64,000 bases of DNA from Blasia pusilla (Eukaryota > Marchantiophyta > Marchantiopsida > Blasiales). Positions within the stretch are counted from its first letter, which is position 1, and every line of letters begins with the position of its first letter. Below, piece by piece: positions 46,855 through 58,714 of the stretch. Location of the stretch: the NCBI GenBank assembly GCA_050084515.1, contig CM114273.1:29450001-29514000 (forward strand), given 5' to 3'. The translations under genes were made by a program, and so were the position numbers. The notes below the pieces were generated by a model. That model was not told the origin of the DNA and ran no database searches. It worked only from the letters and a program-made list of their open reading frames with translations.

Positions 46855-47434
46855 TCACGTAGAGCACACCTTGACATAGACATCAAAGTCAACATGGTGA
46901 AGTGCTTCGTAGGTCCCCCCGCTAATCACCTCTATTGATTTGCCTACTTCCAAGAGCTTAGCACCATCGCTTACCTTGGGGGCTTTGAAATCGAAATTGA
47001 TATCACGATGACACATCATAAAGTAGGAGAAAGAAAAGAGCTCAAGTTCAGTAATCCATGGGCTTAGCAATCGGAGGGAGTTGAGTATGAAGTCGTTATT
47101 ACTGGCAATCCTGAAGATGCTGCGGGAGTAATGCAATTCGGTAGCTTCTTGTTACATAGATGTATCAAGCTATCTTGTGTAGCCTCTTCTGGTTCAAGAG
47201 GTCGAGAGTCATCGTTATCCTAATGGCGTGGTGGGACTTGTGGTTACGATCGGAGCTGTATGCGCCATGGAATCTGAGTCTTGGTGCGCCACATAGTTCA
47301 TTTCTGTCGAGTGGATAGACAGGAAACGAAACGAAGATCGATGCACCACAAAATGACAACTCTAATTTGCTCACGTGTTCTCTGTTTGTGTGCACCAGAT
47401 GCAATGCCAAAACTGACGGGTATGCAGTTCCCAT
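46855..47434 (-). other. Two unrecognised minus-strand ORFs
   Basis: 47165-47434 (89 aa) and 46855-47136 (93 aa, with GAKLLEVGKSIEVISGGTYE) look more protein-like than their surroundings. The second vaguely recalls the region of 2-oxoglutarate oxygenases that carries the last iron-binding His, but the expected NIGD and HRV words are absent. I do not assign a function. They may be exons of one decayed gene. Confidence 0.25.
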
Positions 47435-48041
47435 GTATCCGCTTAATAGGTTAGGCTTTCAGGTTTCATTCGGTGACCAAAATGACGTCGGCCTTTGACT
47501 GGATCGTTAGAGCTTTGTACTCCTACCGCGATCAGTTACAGAAACCTTGATTTTACACGGAGTTGGACAGACACACAGGGTCGAGGAATGGTTTACGAAA
47601 GTCAACATTTTCGGTAGTATAGGCTTTCCTGCGGCTTCTGTAGAGCTCGCCGCTTGTTGATATTCGTAGATAGAGTGTAGGTTGTTGGAGATTAAAAATG
47701 CGGAGATTGATAGAGGAAGACATAATAAAACAAGGTACAGTGTGAGGGTTTCTGCGATTTCTATGAGGTCAAGATGGGGCGATGTATCATTGTACCCCCG
47801 GGGGCACCGTGTTGTGTTCAGATCTCAGAGGAAAGGTCCGAGCCCGTGTTAAAACAAAGGTTCAGGAGATGCATTTTTTCATCAGCCGTAGTGACTGACA
47901 AGAACCATGGTGGTGTTGTTATCTTGTGTGATGTTGGGCCGAAAAGGTCGTCAGCAATGGTATCAGTGGAGACATGTGGAGGTCATTGATCTTCGATATT
48001 CAGCACACAAGCCGAGGAAACGCAGAGGCATCAGAGCATAC

Positions 48042-48045
<4 letters not shown>
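47435..48045. other. No recognisable gene
   Basis: A plus-strand 71-aa ORF (47774-47989) lacks any motif. Confidence 0.35.

Positions 48046-48093
<48 letters not shown>
48046..48093. repeat. (AG)n microsatellite, about 48 bp
   Basis: Uninterrupted AG dinucleotides, purines on the plus strand as in the arrays at 42812 and 62936. Confidence 0.99.
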
Positions 48094-48097
<4 letters not shown>

Positions 48098-49440
48098 ATG
48101 GGCCAAGAGGAGTCCACGCATGGCATGATCTCAATTGTAATCGCAGATGCTTCTGCTCGTATCATTGAGCTACTTTGGCTTGAGGAGTAAGTCAAGAAGT
48201 ACATTATGCTCGAGGAATAACAAGAAGCAGACCAACCACTAGAATAAAATGAATGGCTACATTGCGAGCGGGTGCGATCAACGGATTCGGTTTTCAAGAC
48301 CACCAGTTTTCTACGGTCCTCTGAGCACCAACCGATTTCGATTCCACTGGAGTTTCGGCTCTGGCGCCGACGAAGGTACAGAAACCAAGAAAATGTGAAA
48401 AATGTGCCTTCACCTTGAGTCATCGAGTACGTGGAGATTGAAAGAGATTGAGGCACTGTTCTCATTAAGCTGTGCCAATCGTAGTCGCGACCAGAGAAAC
48501 CGTCCAAGTTGCAATGCCTGTCGCAGCCGTGTGAATTTCCACCTTAGACACCTCCCGCTGCCTGGTTAGACGGTGCGAAGCTGCTGTAGACGGATTGGGA
48601 TGAGTGAAGTAGTAGTAACTGAAGAAAATACTAGAACCTTACAGTGATGCTGCGTGTGCTTGCCATTCTGAGCGTTAGTGCCAAGCGTCCAGTTGTCAGG
48701 CGAGGAACTCCTTACAACACTTCCTGGGAGTTGTCCTCATTGTCCTACTACTCCCGACCACTACTCCCTCGTTGTCCTCAAAGAGGGAGTAGTGGTCATG
48801 TGATTAATTTCTGATTCTGATTCACGCACTGTAGCTCCAGTTCGTCTTTCTGGATCTGACGAGATCGGTGTGGTAGTGGTCAGCACCACAGCCATTCGCG
48901 TCGTCGAATCCTCGCTCACGTCATGAGAAACAGAACCCTGATTGAGTTGGAACGAACGTCCGCATTGACTGTGGATCTAACTGCGATTTAGTTCCGAATT
49001 GAATTCCCCCGGCCACAGCACGCTGTTGACTTGCTGCAGGATAAGCCGTTCGCCTGTGGCGAATAACTTGAAGCATTTTTTGAGACGTGGACAGGAGTCT
49101 GGATGCCGGGCACTCCTACCCTGGAACAAGACGGATCTGCCTGCGTATGAGGTGGGTAGTTGCTCGGGCCATGATCAGGTGCACATGTCTTACTGAGAAT
49201 ATCTTTCAACGTTTATGGAACTCGTCCAGATACGCGCTGGTCTGGAGTTCGGCTGGTCACTGTGGAGCAAGATCGATTTAGCTACGAGGTGTGGCAGTTG
49301 CCTTAGCCATCGTCTAGACAGATATGATTGGTCTGCATCGAGAAATGACAACTCGGCCCTCTGTTCCAAACATCCGTAGGAATTATTTGGATTCATTTAC
49401 GTGAAAACTCTCCACTCTTCAGTTCTTGGGGTTCGTGGCA
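48094..49440. other. No recognised gene; one 158-aa minus ORF
   Basis: The minus ORF 48031-48507 begins MDGFSGRDYDWHSL and is partly made by the microsatellite. Its unique part is not recognised. At about 48700-48810 GAGGGAGTAGTGGTC and its complement make a small inverted repeat. Confidence 0.35.
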
Positions 49441-49618
49441 TGTAGACAAGGAGACCCACATGGGAAGGATCGCTGTGGAGCTAAATTATGCTAACAGGTC
49501 GATGTAGACAAGAGGACCCACGTGGGGAAGGATTGCTGGGGAGCTAAATGCTAATACGTTGATGTAGACAAGAAGACTCGCATGGGAAGGATTGCTGGGG
49601 AACTGCACGCCAATGCAT
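49441..49618. repeat. Tandem repeat, three units of about 60 bp
   Basis: TGTAGACAAG...CC(A/G)CATGGGAAGGAT(C/T)GCTG...GGAGCTAAAT, with unit starts near 49441, 49503 and 49564. Confidence 0.85.
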
Positions 49619-51013
49619 TAAGGAACTCTAGCTGGGGATGGACTGCTGATAGAAGTAATACTGATGGTAATGGGCCTCCTTTGTCCTTCTAGTTGTGGTG
49701 CAGGACCGATCCAAATCCTGGCCAAGCATCCATAACCACTCAGTCAGAAGACGATTTCAAACATTTCCCTAAAGGTTCGCACTTAATTTATCAGGAAAGC
49801 GAGGGTGGATGAACTATTTTACTACTGTGCTACCGACCGATGAACAGCGCCTATCACATATGATAGCTCATCGCCTCCACGACAAGAATGACAACTTGGC
49901 CTTCTCTGGAAATTCCGACTTGGATCTTCCTTGAAAATACTGCACTTTTGGATGCGTTTGGCATGATGCTCCTCATACCAAAAGAAAAAGAAGGCAGAAA
50001 TAGCCATGTGGGGTATTTAGACCAAATACGATCGAGGCCATGGAGGTACTCTGGAGAAAGAGGGGGGAGCTGGAAAGCCCCGAATCCTGTGGAGTAGGGA
50101 AGCTAGCACACTATTCTCCACTTCCCGGCCATCGGGACTGGAGTTGGGAGGATCACGCTGACTGTGTGCTCGGTCGCCTTCTACTGACATGACTACAGCA
50201 ACAAATCTCACTGCCACGAATACGGATGCTCCAATGTTCTCGAAACTCACGCGATCTGCACGATAGCGCTGGACGCTATCTGAAAATGGCATGACGTGAT
50301 TATGGACTTATTATCAGTGGGGGTTCTCATCGTATTCGTGAGATGGCTGTATTCGTGGTGAATCGAGACTGTGTGTCACCGGTTGAACTTTCTCACGTCC
50401 ATTCATTGAGGTTCTCTACCCTCTTTCTTTTGGAAATCTCGCACTTCACCGAACATCACATTGTGGTTGGGGTCGGATCAAGGCTCGGACAGTTTCTTTT
50501 AGTCCGTCCGTTTTTTAAGGGATACATATATCCCTATTCGGTTTTCAAGGGCCTTATCCTATGAATGCGTGCGACCCTCATTTCTGCGACGAAAATAAGT
50601 TACCTCGCTAACTAATTCCGGTGACAGGCAGGTCGAAGTCCCGAAAGTTTTGGGTGCAAAAAAATTGGCGACCCTCTAAGGTCGCCGCGACCCGGAGCGC
50701 ATGGGATCTTGCCCCAGGGTTCCGGATCTTTTTGATCGGACGAACAGCATTCGTGGGTTCCTTCCAAACCGGCAAACACTACCTATTTCCAAAGCCAAGA
50801 ACCGGTCTACCAAGTCACCTCGACTCGACTTGGGGTCCCATAGGGTCGCAGCTCCTTCTTGTCGGTTGGAAATAGGTGATAAAATGGTCGCAAACCTTGC
50901 GCCATGTGTTTTGAGGGCGCGAATTAGTTTCGGATCCCATGAATGTTGTCCGTCCCATGACAAAAGATCCCGAAGCGTTCGAGTTCATGGGACCGGGTCC
51001 TAAGAATGTGATC
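49619..51013. other. No recognisable gene
   Basis: Moderately GC-rich flank of element B. ORFs on both strands around 50620-51000 overlap each other and have no motif. Confidence 0.4.
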
Positions 51014-51017
51014 CACT
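51014..51017. repeat. Target-site duplication CACT, left side of element B
   Basis: CACT immediately before TGTCGTGCG (complement of the GACA end). It is repeated at 60830-60833 immediately after the TGTC end. Four bases could match by chance, but both sit exactly at the TG/CA boundaries. Confidence 0.6.
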
Positions 51018-51148
51018 TGTCGTGCGCATACACATTGCTACACAACATACATCGTTGTCATCGAACACACACACACACAAACACACACGATCCCATGCTA
51101 ACTCATGGCATCCATACACAGAGGCGAGAAGTACCAAAATATCTCCAA
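51018..51148 (-). repeat. B2 repeat (element B), complete
   Basis: On the minus strand it runs from TTGGAGATATTTTGGTACTT through a GTGT-rich stretch to GCGCACGACA. It is the second copy of B1 at 51635-51751 and forms the outer 3' end of the element. Confidence 0.8.
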
Positions 51149-51628
51149 TAAAGTAAGATCCAATCTCTCTCTACACCATCTCACACCATAGCTCTCAAAG
51201 GTGTGTACTCTCTCTCATGTCAAACCAAACCACTCTCTAATGAGAGGTTTGGTTACACTCACAAGGCAAGGGCATGCCAATAGGTTCAACAAATGAGCTC
51301 TCAAGTTCTCTCTCCTTGAGGTATATCCCTCCCCTCTCCCAAGCTCTCTCCATGTTAACCTATGCTCCCAAGTCACCTCCTTGGCTCTTGACCTGATGTA
51401 GGAGGTCAAAGGCCACTCACCAAAAATAGAAAGTCAACTATCCCCAACATGGAAACTTACCCGAAATAGTAAGTTTTCTATATGGCTCCAAATGAGCCGA
51501 AACGAAGGGAAAACCTGCTCTCTCAGGTTTCTCGGGGCCTCAACATGTCATTCTCGACCTCTTGGGCCTGGCTGCCTAGTACTCGTGAAGACGCTCGCTA
51601 GATCCCACCGATCTATCCTAATAGTCGT
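51149..51628 (-). repeat. A2 repeat (element B)
   Basis: Full-length copy of A1 (60322-60829) joined directly to B2. Its 5' TGTC is lost (CCCAAACGACTATTAGG). Confidence 0.85.
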
Positions 51629-51634
51629 TTGGGT

Positions 51635-51751
51635 TGTCGTGCGGATCTACACAACATACATCGTTGTCATGAACACACACACAATAGAACATCCCATGCT
51701 AACTCATGGCATCCATACAGAGAGGCGAGAAGTACCAAAATATCTCCAAGC
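51635..51751 (-). repeat. B1 repeat (element B)
   Basis: Directly upstream (element orientation) of A2, preceded by the purine tract GGATAGGGG. It ends CCGCACGACA, like B2. Confidence 0.8.
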
Positions 51752-51919
51752 CCCTATCCGTGATTAGGTCCCTCTAACATAGTCATCTATCCCTACCTAC
51801 CACGACATACATCTCAGGAGGCTAAGAGCGTGTTCGGTTGCTCATGTGGCCTCATCGTTAGTCGCCAGTATCATCCATATCACGAAAAAATCGGAATCAA
51901 ATCTGCTCTATGTACATCT

Positions 51920-52100
51920 AGACACATCCATCGCCCCCGAGGAACCCTAGTGAGAGGTGGCGTGGCGCGGATATGTCATATGCCAACCTCTCGAACATCC
52001 ATCAAGACTAGCATGGCGCACTACGGGCACAACCACACAACATACAACGCAAGCCTGGAGAACTCGCTAAGCTCGGATCTTTGTACCATCAATGTTAGGA
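51920..52100 (-). pseudogene. Decayed PHD finger (element B)
   Basis: Matches the PHD region of A at the nucleotide level. Only the DGCSRGWHM core is still readable, in a frame after several small deletions; the outer Cys pairs are destroyed. It follows PNIDGT, as in A. Confidence 0.65.
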
Positions 52101-52985
52101 AGGTGACATGGCGCACAATTACGCACATGGTCTTTCCATACCATACCATCGCGTCCCTCCAAAGAAGAGAACACCGGATGGCAAACGCCACGCACTCTCG
52201 AGGATAGTACGCCCGCAATCACATCCAACGCCGCCGGTGCCATCTCTGCCAAGTAGACATAATCTCGATGAAAACTGCGGATAGTTGGTCGATAACCACC
52301 ACCCCGAATAGTCGATACCTCAACGTATCTCGTTCTGCGCAATCGATTTCTAACGCCATGGGCATCACTCTCCAAACAACTCAGCCATCGAGAACATGCT
52401 TGCACCCATACATCTGGGTCATCAAGGTCCAACACCTCACCAAAGATCGGACGAATGGCCGGTAAATCGGCTCTTGACCATAAAGTAGCAAGTACGATGA
52501 AGGCTAAGCATGCACACTTTCTGAATCTGATCCCATCGCCAACCATGGCAATCGGAGGTCCCAATCTCCTAGGTGACCTCTCTGCAAGCCATACTTGCGT
52601 AAACCCCTCTTCACCGTCATGCACAACCGCTAATCCATCCAGGATGATCTGGTCGCGGCGATGGTCAATCAACGCTGATCATACAAGGCTGGAACTCACC
52701 GCATGAAATCGGTACCTTATTCAACACCTCGGCCGGTGCGCCATAATGACTCAAAGACTCTCAAGGAAGGCATAAGCTACTCCCTCACCGCTTTGTCGGC
52801 AATGCAACCAACTCGATCCACTCCGAGAAGTGCTCACCATCACCAACACATAACGCATCGACGCTCCGTCAAAGGTAAAGGTCCTGCAAAATCCAAACTC
52901 CATCTATACCCTAAGCCCATGATCGATAATGGATGCAAAGGAGTCGGAGCATTGAACGATGCTCGGACCCGATCACACACCATGC
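52101..52985 (-). pseudogene. Integrase (element B), decayed
   Basis: The minus strand keeps the post-core region (ARVGS/RPIFGEVLDLDDPDVW and later YAEVSTIRG-like phrases, about 52067-52672) and the core region with many single-base losses. The core start (WSLDFAGPLPL) is readable near 52880-52905. IDHRRDQIILDGLA matches the area before the catalytic Glu, but the Glu segment is altered (DGLAVVHD). The second catalytic Asp is lost. The N-terminal zinc-binding part is reduced to its second half by the 430-bp deletion. Non-functional. Confidence 0.75.
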
Positions 52986-53062
52986 ACCTGGCAACAAATT
53001 ATTGAACGTCAATCTGCATGCCTCGCCACCAATACTGAATCTGGAGCAAGCTGTACGTCCGC

Positions 53063-54472
53063 TCAACCCATCTGCATCCTGGTTGAGCGTCCAAGGTCTA
53101 TGTACCACCTGAGAATCATACTCTTGCAACAACAGAGCCCATCTCGCAAGCTTTCCTCCAAGCTTTGCCGGACTTCATCAACCATGGTTGATGATCGATG
53201 ATGATGGTAAAGGGTTGCCGAATAAGTAACTCTTGAAAGCGAATCACATGACCAAGCACTCACCCTCATGTAGTTGTACTTTGCTCTCTGACCTTGTTTG
53301 AGCGGCTAGGGTAAGCCACCACAAACTCTCTACCCTCATCATCATGTTGGGTGAGCACCGCTCCAAGCCCCAACATGCTCCAATCTGTGTGCAATTGGAA
53401 AGGACCCCCCCTAATCGGTCTCCTCAAGATGGGCGCGGACGTCAACCTGTCCTTGAGCAATTGAAATGCTCACTCCTGCTCATCCCCCCAGTGCCACTCG
53501 TGATCCACCTTGGTCAGCAAGGTCAACGGCTTCGCAATCAAATTGAATCCCTTGACGTATCGCCGATAGAAGTTCGCCAATCCCATGAATACGTGAACAC
53601 GGCTCACATCTGTAGGCCATGGAATGCGTGAGATAGCCTCTACCTTCGTCTGCTGAACACCAAGGCCCCCTGGGTATATCATATGACCCAGGTACTCAAT
53701 CTGGTCGTAGAAGAACTTGCAGTTGCCTGGATGTAGCTTCGGCCCATGTAATTGCAATCGTCGAAATACCTCCTCTAGCTGTCGCTCATCCTCCTCAACC
53801 GTGGCGCTAAAGAATACAATGTCATCAATAGAACACCTAGCAAAATCCAGACCAGCCAAGATCCTATCCATGACCCTGTGAAACTCAATCGGGGTGTTCT
53901 TTAATCCAAATGGTAAGAATCGCCACTGGTACAAACAATCCTTCCCGTGAGGATCGATGCCCCAAAATGCCGTCTTCTGCCTCTCCTCCAATCTGATAGG
54001 CAGCTTATGGTATCCGGCTCGCAAATCCAATGAATTGAAGACCTTTGCGTGACCAATCGCATCAAAGATCTCCTCAAGGGTGGGCATGGCATACCTATCG
54101 GACTTTGTCTGCCGATTGATAGGTCGGTAATCCCCACACATCCGCCTATCCGTCCAGTTGCCATGCACATCCTTATTGGCGGGCATGACAGTGGCAGATG
54201 CATATTCCCCATGCGACATCTCCACTAGTCCTGCTCCGACCAAGTCATGGCTCCTACTCTGAATCAGAGCCCTCTCCATATCATCATTTTGTAGGGTCGT
54301 CGGAAGATTGGCGTATCACCGACAACTCAATGCGGATCCCCGATCCTTCAAAGATACCCAAATCCTCCATGCTAAACGCAAAGCAGCTCCTATAACTCTT
54401 GAGGAACTGATGTATTCGGCGCCGCTCTCCTCTTGTCAACTTAGGGCCCATATCTGGCTCCCAAGTCTCCAT
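53063..54472 (-). pseudogene. Reverse transcriptase and RNase H (element B)
   Basis: The ORF 53470-54279 (269 aa) spans most of RT: GDYRPINRQTKSDRYAMPTL, VFNSLDLRAGYHKLPI with the first Asp, and LPFGLKNTPIEFHRVMDRIL. The YIDD box is changed to SIDD, losing the conserved Tyr. RNase H follows at 53063-53460 with LHTDWSMLGLGAVLTQ, but is broken by frameshifts and then by the large deletion. The upstream piece 54284-54472 (IHQFLKSYRSCFAFSMEDLG) is in frame with the linker and methyltransferase C-terminus, which proves the fusion order methyltransferase-RT. A frameshift near 54280 separates it from the main ORF. Confidence 0.9.
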
Positions 54473-54779
54473 TGTGACTACGGTAAGACTCTCCGACGCG
54501 GGTATCGATGGTTGCTATGGTGCAATCCTGTCTCAAACAACAACACTCGGCCGCTCTCCTACAGTACAAACTCGATCTCCTCCACGCAAAGCGTTCGAAA
54601 CCACGCTCGATGTTGTGGCTATCATCTCCTGGCGTACCTGCAAAACATCCCAAGAAGTCCAAGGGTGTCTCAACCGATCTCCCCTGGTGCGTAGATCTCC
54701 TTGGGTCTGGCCCCCAGCTTGTGCCTCCACCGTCTCATTAGGCATGGGGCTCACCAATGCAACCGTTGTGATATGTCGC
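54473..54779 (-). pseudogene. Linker between methyltransferase and RT (element B)
   Basis: The reading frame of 54533-54844 continues the methyltransferase C-terminus and, after one TAG and another stop, joins the RT start ORF in the same frame. It matches the A linker. No domain recognised. Confidence 0.6.
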
Positions 54780-55746
54780 GATCTCATACGACACTGCTCA
54801 GCCACTCCCAAGCTGAGGATCCATGTCAAACAGTTCAAGTCCATCGCCTAACCCAAGACATGGCGTCGTGATGCCTCTGATACTGACGGGACTTCCGTCA
54901 CTCCTGGGGGAAATCCCATCGCCTGCTCTCTCTCGTTGGCGTTGGGCTCCACCAACCTCTGAACCTGGTCATCCCAAACCAAGCCAGGACCGGCCTCCTT
55001 GTATGCATAGGAAGCGAGAAAACTCACAAACGTGGGAAAGGTTGCCCACGGCGTGCCTACCTTGTTGACCACAATCAACGGTGGTCGATCATCGTGCCTC
55101 ACTGCCTGTGATCGACGACCTGGATCCTGAATGGAATCCACTAACAAATGGGAGGGGCGCTCCACTCTCGCATACGCCCTCCGTAACACCGCATGGGGCA
55201 CCAAGTTGGTCCACCATAGACGCGGGCGATGGGCTCTAGAACCTACACCCACCGCATCCAAGAACACTGTTGGGCCAATCCAGGCACGCACCTAATGAGC
55301 ACTTGTCACCACCCGTGACCTCGAGTCTCTAAGATGGGCACATTCTCCAGAATGTAGGCTGGAGAACGAGATTGGTGCTCTTGCAACTGCCGTAAGACCC
55401 TCAACATCTCCCAAAACAACATGGACCGAGTGTCAGCCAACCCGCTGCCTTGTCCAGCACTCGATTGGCCCTGACATGGCCAACTGGCAATGACCAAATC
55501 AATGGTCCCTACCCGCTCTAAGTCCTACGCCCCCAACAACGAAATATCCCTCGATAAGGAACTCTGGTACCTCTGGACTGCGGACGTAGATAATAAGTCG
55601 GGAAAATGTAGGTGTAACTACGCCACATGTCCTAGTGAGACGCGCCTTGCAACATCACTCTCCACATACAAGTACTACTGTACTCGCACTCCTGCCTGCA
55701 AAACAGCAGCTAACGCGGTGCTAATCCCTCCAAAGAGATCTAACAC
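54780..55746 (-). pseudogene. DNMT3-type cytosine-5 DNA methyltransferase domain (element B)
   Basis: Motif I (LDLFGGISTA, Asp codon 55738-55740) is in the frame of the upstream protease-linker ORF. Motif IV is SWPCQGQSSAGQGSGL with the catalytic Cys present (codon 55474-55476). Motif VI is ILENVPIL. A frameshift near 55300 follows; the other frame has RPRLWWTNLVP, then PLIVVNKVGTPWATFPTFVS and GPGLVWDDQV, and EREQAMGFPPGVTEV and SRRHVLG. The order and the ID/VVNK-FP-V-target region match DNMT3. Two stops lie between motifs I and IV. This copy keeps the catalytic Cys that A has lost, while A keeps a single frame that B has lost. Activity of the ancestor is inferred. Confidence 0.85.
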
Positions 55747-56530
55747 TCAAATACCCTCCTCCGCGGTACACCACACAATGGGTGTGGTATCCAAGGGTGT
55801 CATCATAGCACTCCCTGCTACCTCGGGTTCCTCAGACCCGTCACGCTCCGGTGCAAACGCCTCGCTCCACGCGGTCTGTACGTGCTCATCTACCAATCGT
55901 CGAAGCTCCTCAATCGAGCCCCACAGCGGCACCTCTCCTCCACGGAATGATGCAGCTACCATAACACTCCTCTCCATAGAAATGTCAAGAATGGGAGTAT
56001 CCTCTGCATGGACATGTCCCTCAATCACATCACTAGGCCAAGTGATGGCACTACTAAATGCTGCTAAGGTCGCCATCTCTCCTGGCCGTTGCTCGATCAC
56101 TACACATGTGAATCGAACGGGTAATGAGCTAAGGCGCCCATCACTTGACTGCCATCCTAGTGTGTAGGACGCTGACTCCTCCCAGTAATCTAGGGAAAAC
56201 CCCATCAGGTATAACACTGCTCTACCAACCAAGATGTCGTAGGACTCTACATCAGTCACTATCACCTTGGCGTGCACCACGGACTCATCTGTAGGATGTC
56301 CTGGGCGAATCCTCACCACGACCTCCTATTGGGTGATATACTGTGTGGTACTCGCTCCACCCAAGGATGTCTGTATCCGGAATGGACAACGCTCCACATC
56401 GGCTCTCGTCAAGCCAATCCTCTGAATGACGCTTTCCCCAACATCAAGGTTGCGCTCCTGAATCCAACAAGACGCGCTGCGGACTAAAAGCTCTACCTCC
56501 AGGACTCACCAACAGGAAGACCTCTCCTCC
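55747..56530 (-). pseudogene. Aspartic protease and linker (element B)
   Basis: The catalytic segment RVLLDSGAQP (DSG codons 56456-56464) is intact but is followed at once by a one-base loss, shifting the frame. The frame recovers in the 190-residue ORF 55747-56319, which starts in the protease C-terminal half (YDILVGRAVLYLMGFSLDYW) and continues through the linker (SSAITWPSDVIEGH, ERSVMVAASFRGGEVPLWG) to the codon before methyltransferase motif I. This gives direct in-frame evidence that protease and methyltransferase are parts of one polyprotein. The protease would process the Gag-Pol particle proteins. Confidence 0.75.
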
Positions 56531-57625
56531 GTTATCCAGAAACACAACACCTGGAGAAGCCATGGCACGCTCTATCGCGGGTCTAGCCGGCATCTCCGCC
56601 ATTCTAGCAGCCGCAGCCTACCATGAATCTGACGTGGACGGCCCGAGCATCCACTCCAAGGGCAGGTCCATCACCTCCTCTGCAATCACCTCTAAACATG
56701 ATGCAAGACCTCCAACTCGTGCTCACATAGTAAAGCGGCCAGCCGAAAAGCCTCGGCGGGCGTACCCCCCCAACGTCATAACATCGGAAGCAGAAAATAA
56801 AGGAGTGCGGTACACAACGGTGGCCGCCCCCAACAACGTGCTCAACACATGCCCCTCCTGAGCATCAACAATAGGAGTCGTCGCACTCGCTTCTCCCATC
56901 ACTCTCCATGCCTACACACCAACAACATCACCAACTCTCCAGGAACTTTGATGAGGACCCATCGATGGGGTCCTCATCGCTTCGGACAATGTGAAAGATT
57001 GAGGAAGCCTAGTCTGTTTTTTGGCTTCCCCTCGCTATGGATCCAACTCTGCGGCTGCTCCACTTGTCACAACTGCGGCGGCCTCCATCTGGGAAACCCC
57101 GCACATCCAACTAGGATCCTCCAGATCTCTGGCTGCTCCATATGATGTCGATGCCACGGATCGGGCATCGCATAACCTCGATGCCATAGCGGCAATCTGC
57201 TCCTTTAGCTCCTGTATCTGAGCAGCCATCCTAGCCTCACGTCCGGCGTCTCCCTCGGCGCGTCTAGGTGGTGGTACTCTACCTCCTCCACGGGCAGCTC
57301 CACCACCCTGTCGGGAAACTCGAGCTCCTCGTCCCCCAACGGGATCACCTGGTGCACGATCTCTAGGCCCACCCGGACTGGCTACTTGCTCTGGTGCCCT
57401 CTCTAGCCCTCGGTCCGGACGTAACTCAGGATGTAAACTGAAACACCTGGCGCATGTATGACCATACCTCTGACAATAGTCACACTGATAACCTCTTGGT
57501 GCAGCACCATCTCCTCCTCCATGCTGAGGCACACGTCTATGACCCTAACGAGTGCAATCGCGCTGATAATGGGCTTCACCACATGACCAACAAGTAATAG
57601 TAGGCGGCTGCTGCTGAGCCGCATA
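56531..57625 (-). pseudogene. Zinc knuckles and linker (element B)
   Basis: First knuckle CWSCGEAHYQRDC (near 57555-57595), then a TAG where A has CAG. Second knuckle CDYCQRYGHTCARC with all ligands (C-x2-C-x4-H-x4-C) in the ORF 57035-57532. A Gly/Arg-rich segment and a coiled-coil-like AAQIQELKEQIAAMASRL follow. After 57035 the frame is broken but nucleotide similarity to A continues to the protease. Confidence 0.75.
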
Positions 57626-57697
57626 TGAAGGCGCAGGTCTCTGTGGCACGGCCTCTCCGTATCCTCCCTGAGCTCGTGGTGCCACAGTCGACCTATC

Positions 57698-58714
57698 TCA
57701 GAGTCCACGTTGCTGCACAGGTGGTGTAGACAATCGTGACTGCTCTCGCCTAGAACCCATGGTGGCTACGCTCTCCTCCGCCATGTTGCGCTCAATGTTC
57801 TCGGTGGTCCTAAAAACATCTCTCAACGTAGGGGAGGTGTTCATAAGAATCCCCCCCTCCCGCACCCGTGTCCGAAGGGTCCGGTCCAGCATCGCGTACC
57901 ATGACTGGATAGCTTGAGCCTCTATCATCCCCTGAGAGATGTTGATCAACCGGCGCAAGCGAGTATAAGCCTCACGCAAACTCTCACCCGGGCGCCTCTG
58001 GAAGTCGTGGATGCTCTGCAACTTCTCCGTCCGTACCCCCTGGTAGCTCGCCCTCAACTCAGCAAAGAACTCAACCACAAGGTTGAACCTGGGACGAACC
58101 CGACTAGACGGTGCAACTGCTCCCGTGCGAGTGACCCCTCCTAAAACGTCACTAGTGGAAGAGGAAGTAGCCTCTCCTGAATCCTCCTCCTCATGTGGGA
58201 ACAACTCCGTCCATGACACATAATGTGGGTCATAGTAGAGTCTCCACGCCTCGATCTCACGTGCATATCTCTGAGAGAACTCATGGTAATCGTCCATGGG
58301 CGCCCCCTCTAAATGTTGGAACATACCGTTCCATGTTGTAAACGGGTTGAACTCTCTAGAGTTCTTGGCCTGTTGGGAGTTGCACCAACTCCTAAACTCT
58401 GCTATGAAATCGTGCAACTCAATCGTGCCTACTGCACATGAAAACCTACGCGGTCCTCTACCTCGGTCGTCCATCTCGTACGCCCAACTGGTAGGACCAC
58501 TCACAATATGTGGCGATGTGCTCACAAACTCCTCTACACCCTCCCCCTTTTCTGACGATGACACACAAGGAGGTCGAGGTGGTCCCTCATGTGGAGACCC
58601 TCGGAACCTCAAGCCACTCCGCGTAAAACCTCTAGAGCTACTCTCGGGTTCACCACCTTGCCTCTCAAAGTCCCGAACGGACTCCGTGATGACCCTCGTG
58701 CCCCTCTCACCCAA
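57698..58714 (-). CDS. Gag (element B), intact ORF of 338 aa
   Basis: The longest open frame in the window. It starts at the ATG at 58714, which is where A also has an ATG. An N-terminal Ser/Pro/Gly-rich region (residues about 1-75) precedes the Gag core: IELHDFIAEFRSW, FNPFTTWNGMFQHLEG, an acidic Ser-rich insert (about 170-190), FFAELRASYQGVRTEKLQSI and ESLREAYTRLRRLINISQG, ending with a helix TLRDVFRTTENIERNMAEES. The LRASYQG-TEKLQS...ESLREAYTRLR pattern is typical of Ty3/Gypsy Gag. It would assemble particles in the cytoplasm. It ends at a stop before the zinc knuckles, where A's frame reads on. Whether it is expressed is unknown. Confidence 0.8.
   Translation of the reverse strand: MGERGTRVITESVRDFERQGGEPESSSRGFTRSGLRFRGSPHEGPPRPPCVSSSEKGEGVEEFVSTSPHIVSGPTSWAYEMDDRGRGPRRFSCAVGTIELHDFIAEFRSWCNSQQAKNSREFNPFTTWNGMFQHLEGAPMDDYHEFSQRYAREIEAWRLYYDPHYVSWTELFPHEEEDSGEATSSSTSDVLGGVTRTGAVAPSSRVRPRFNLVVEFFAELRASYQGVRTEKLQSIHDFQRRPGESLREAYTRLRRLINISQGMIEAQAIQSWYAMLDRTLRTRVREGGILMNTSPTLRDVFRTTENIERNMAEESVATMGSRREQSRLSTPPVQQRGL

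Noticed and set aside
46855-47136. 2-oxoglutarate oxygenase fragment
   Set aside because: Only a vague similarity around ISGGTYEALHH. The NIGD and HRV signatures are missing.
50620-51013. Overlapping ORFs beside element B
   Set aside because: Open on both strands with no motif; composition effect.
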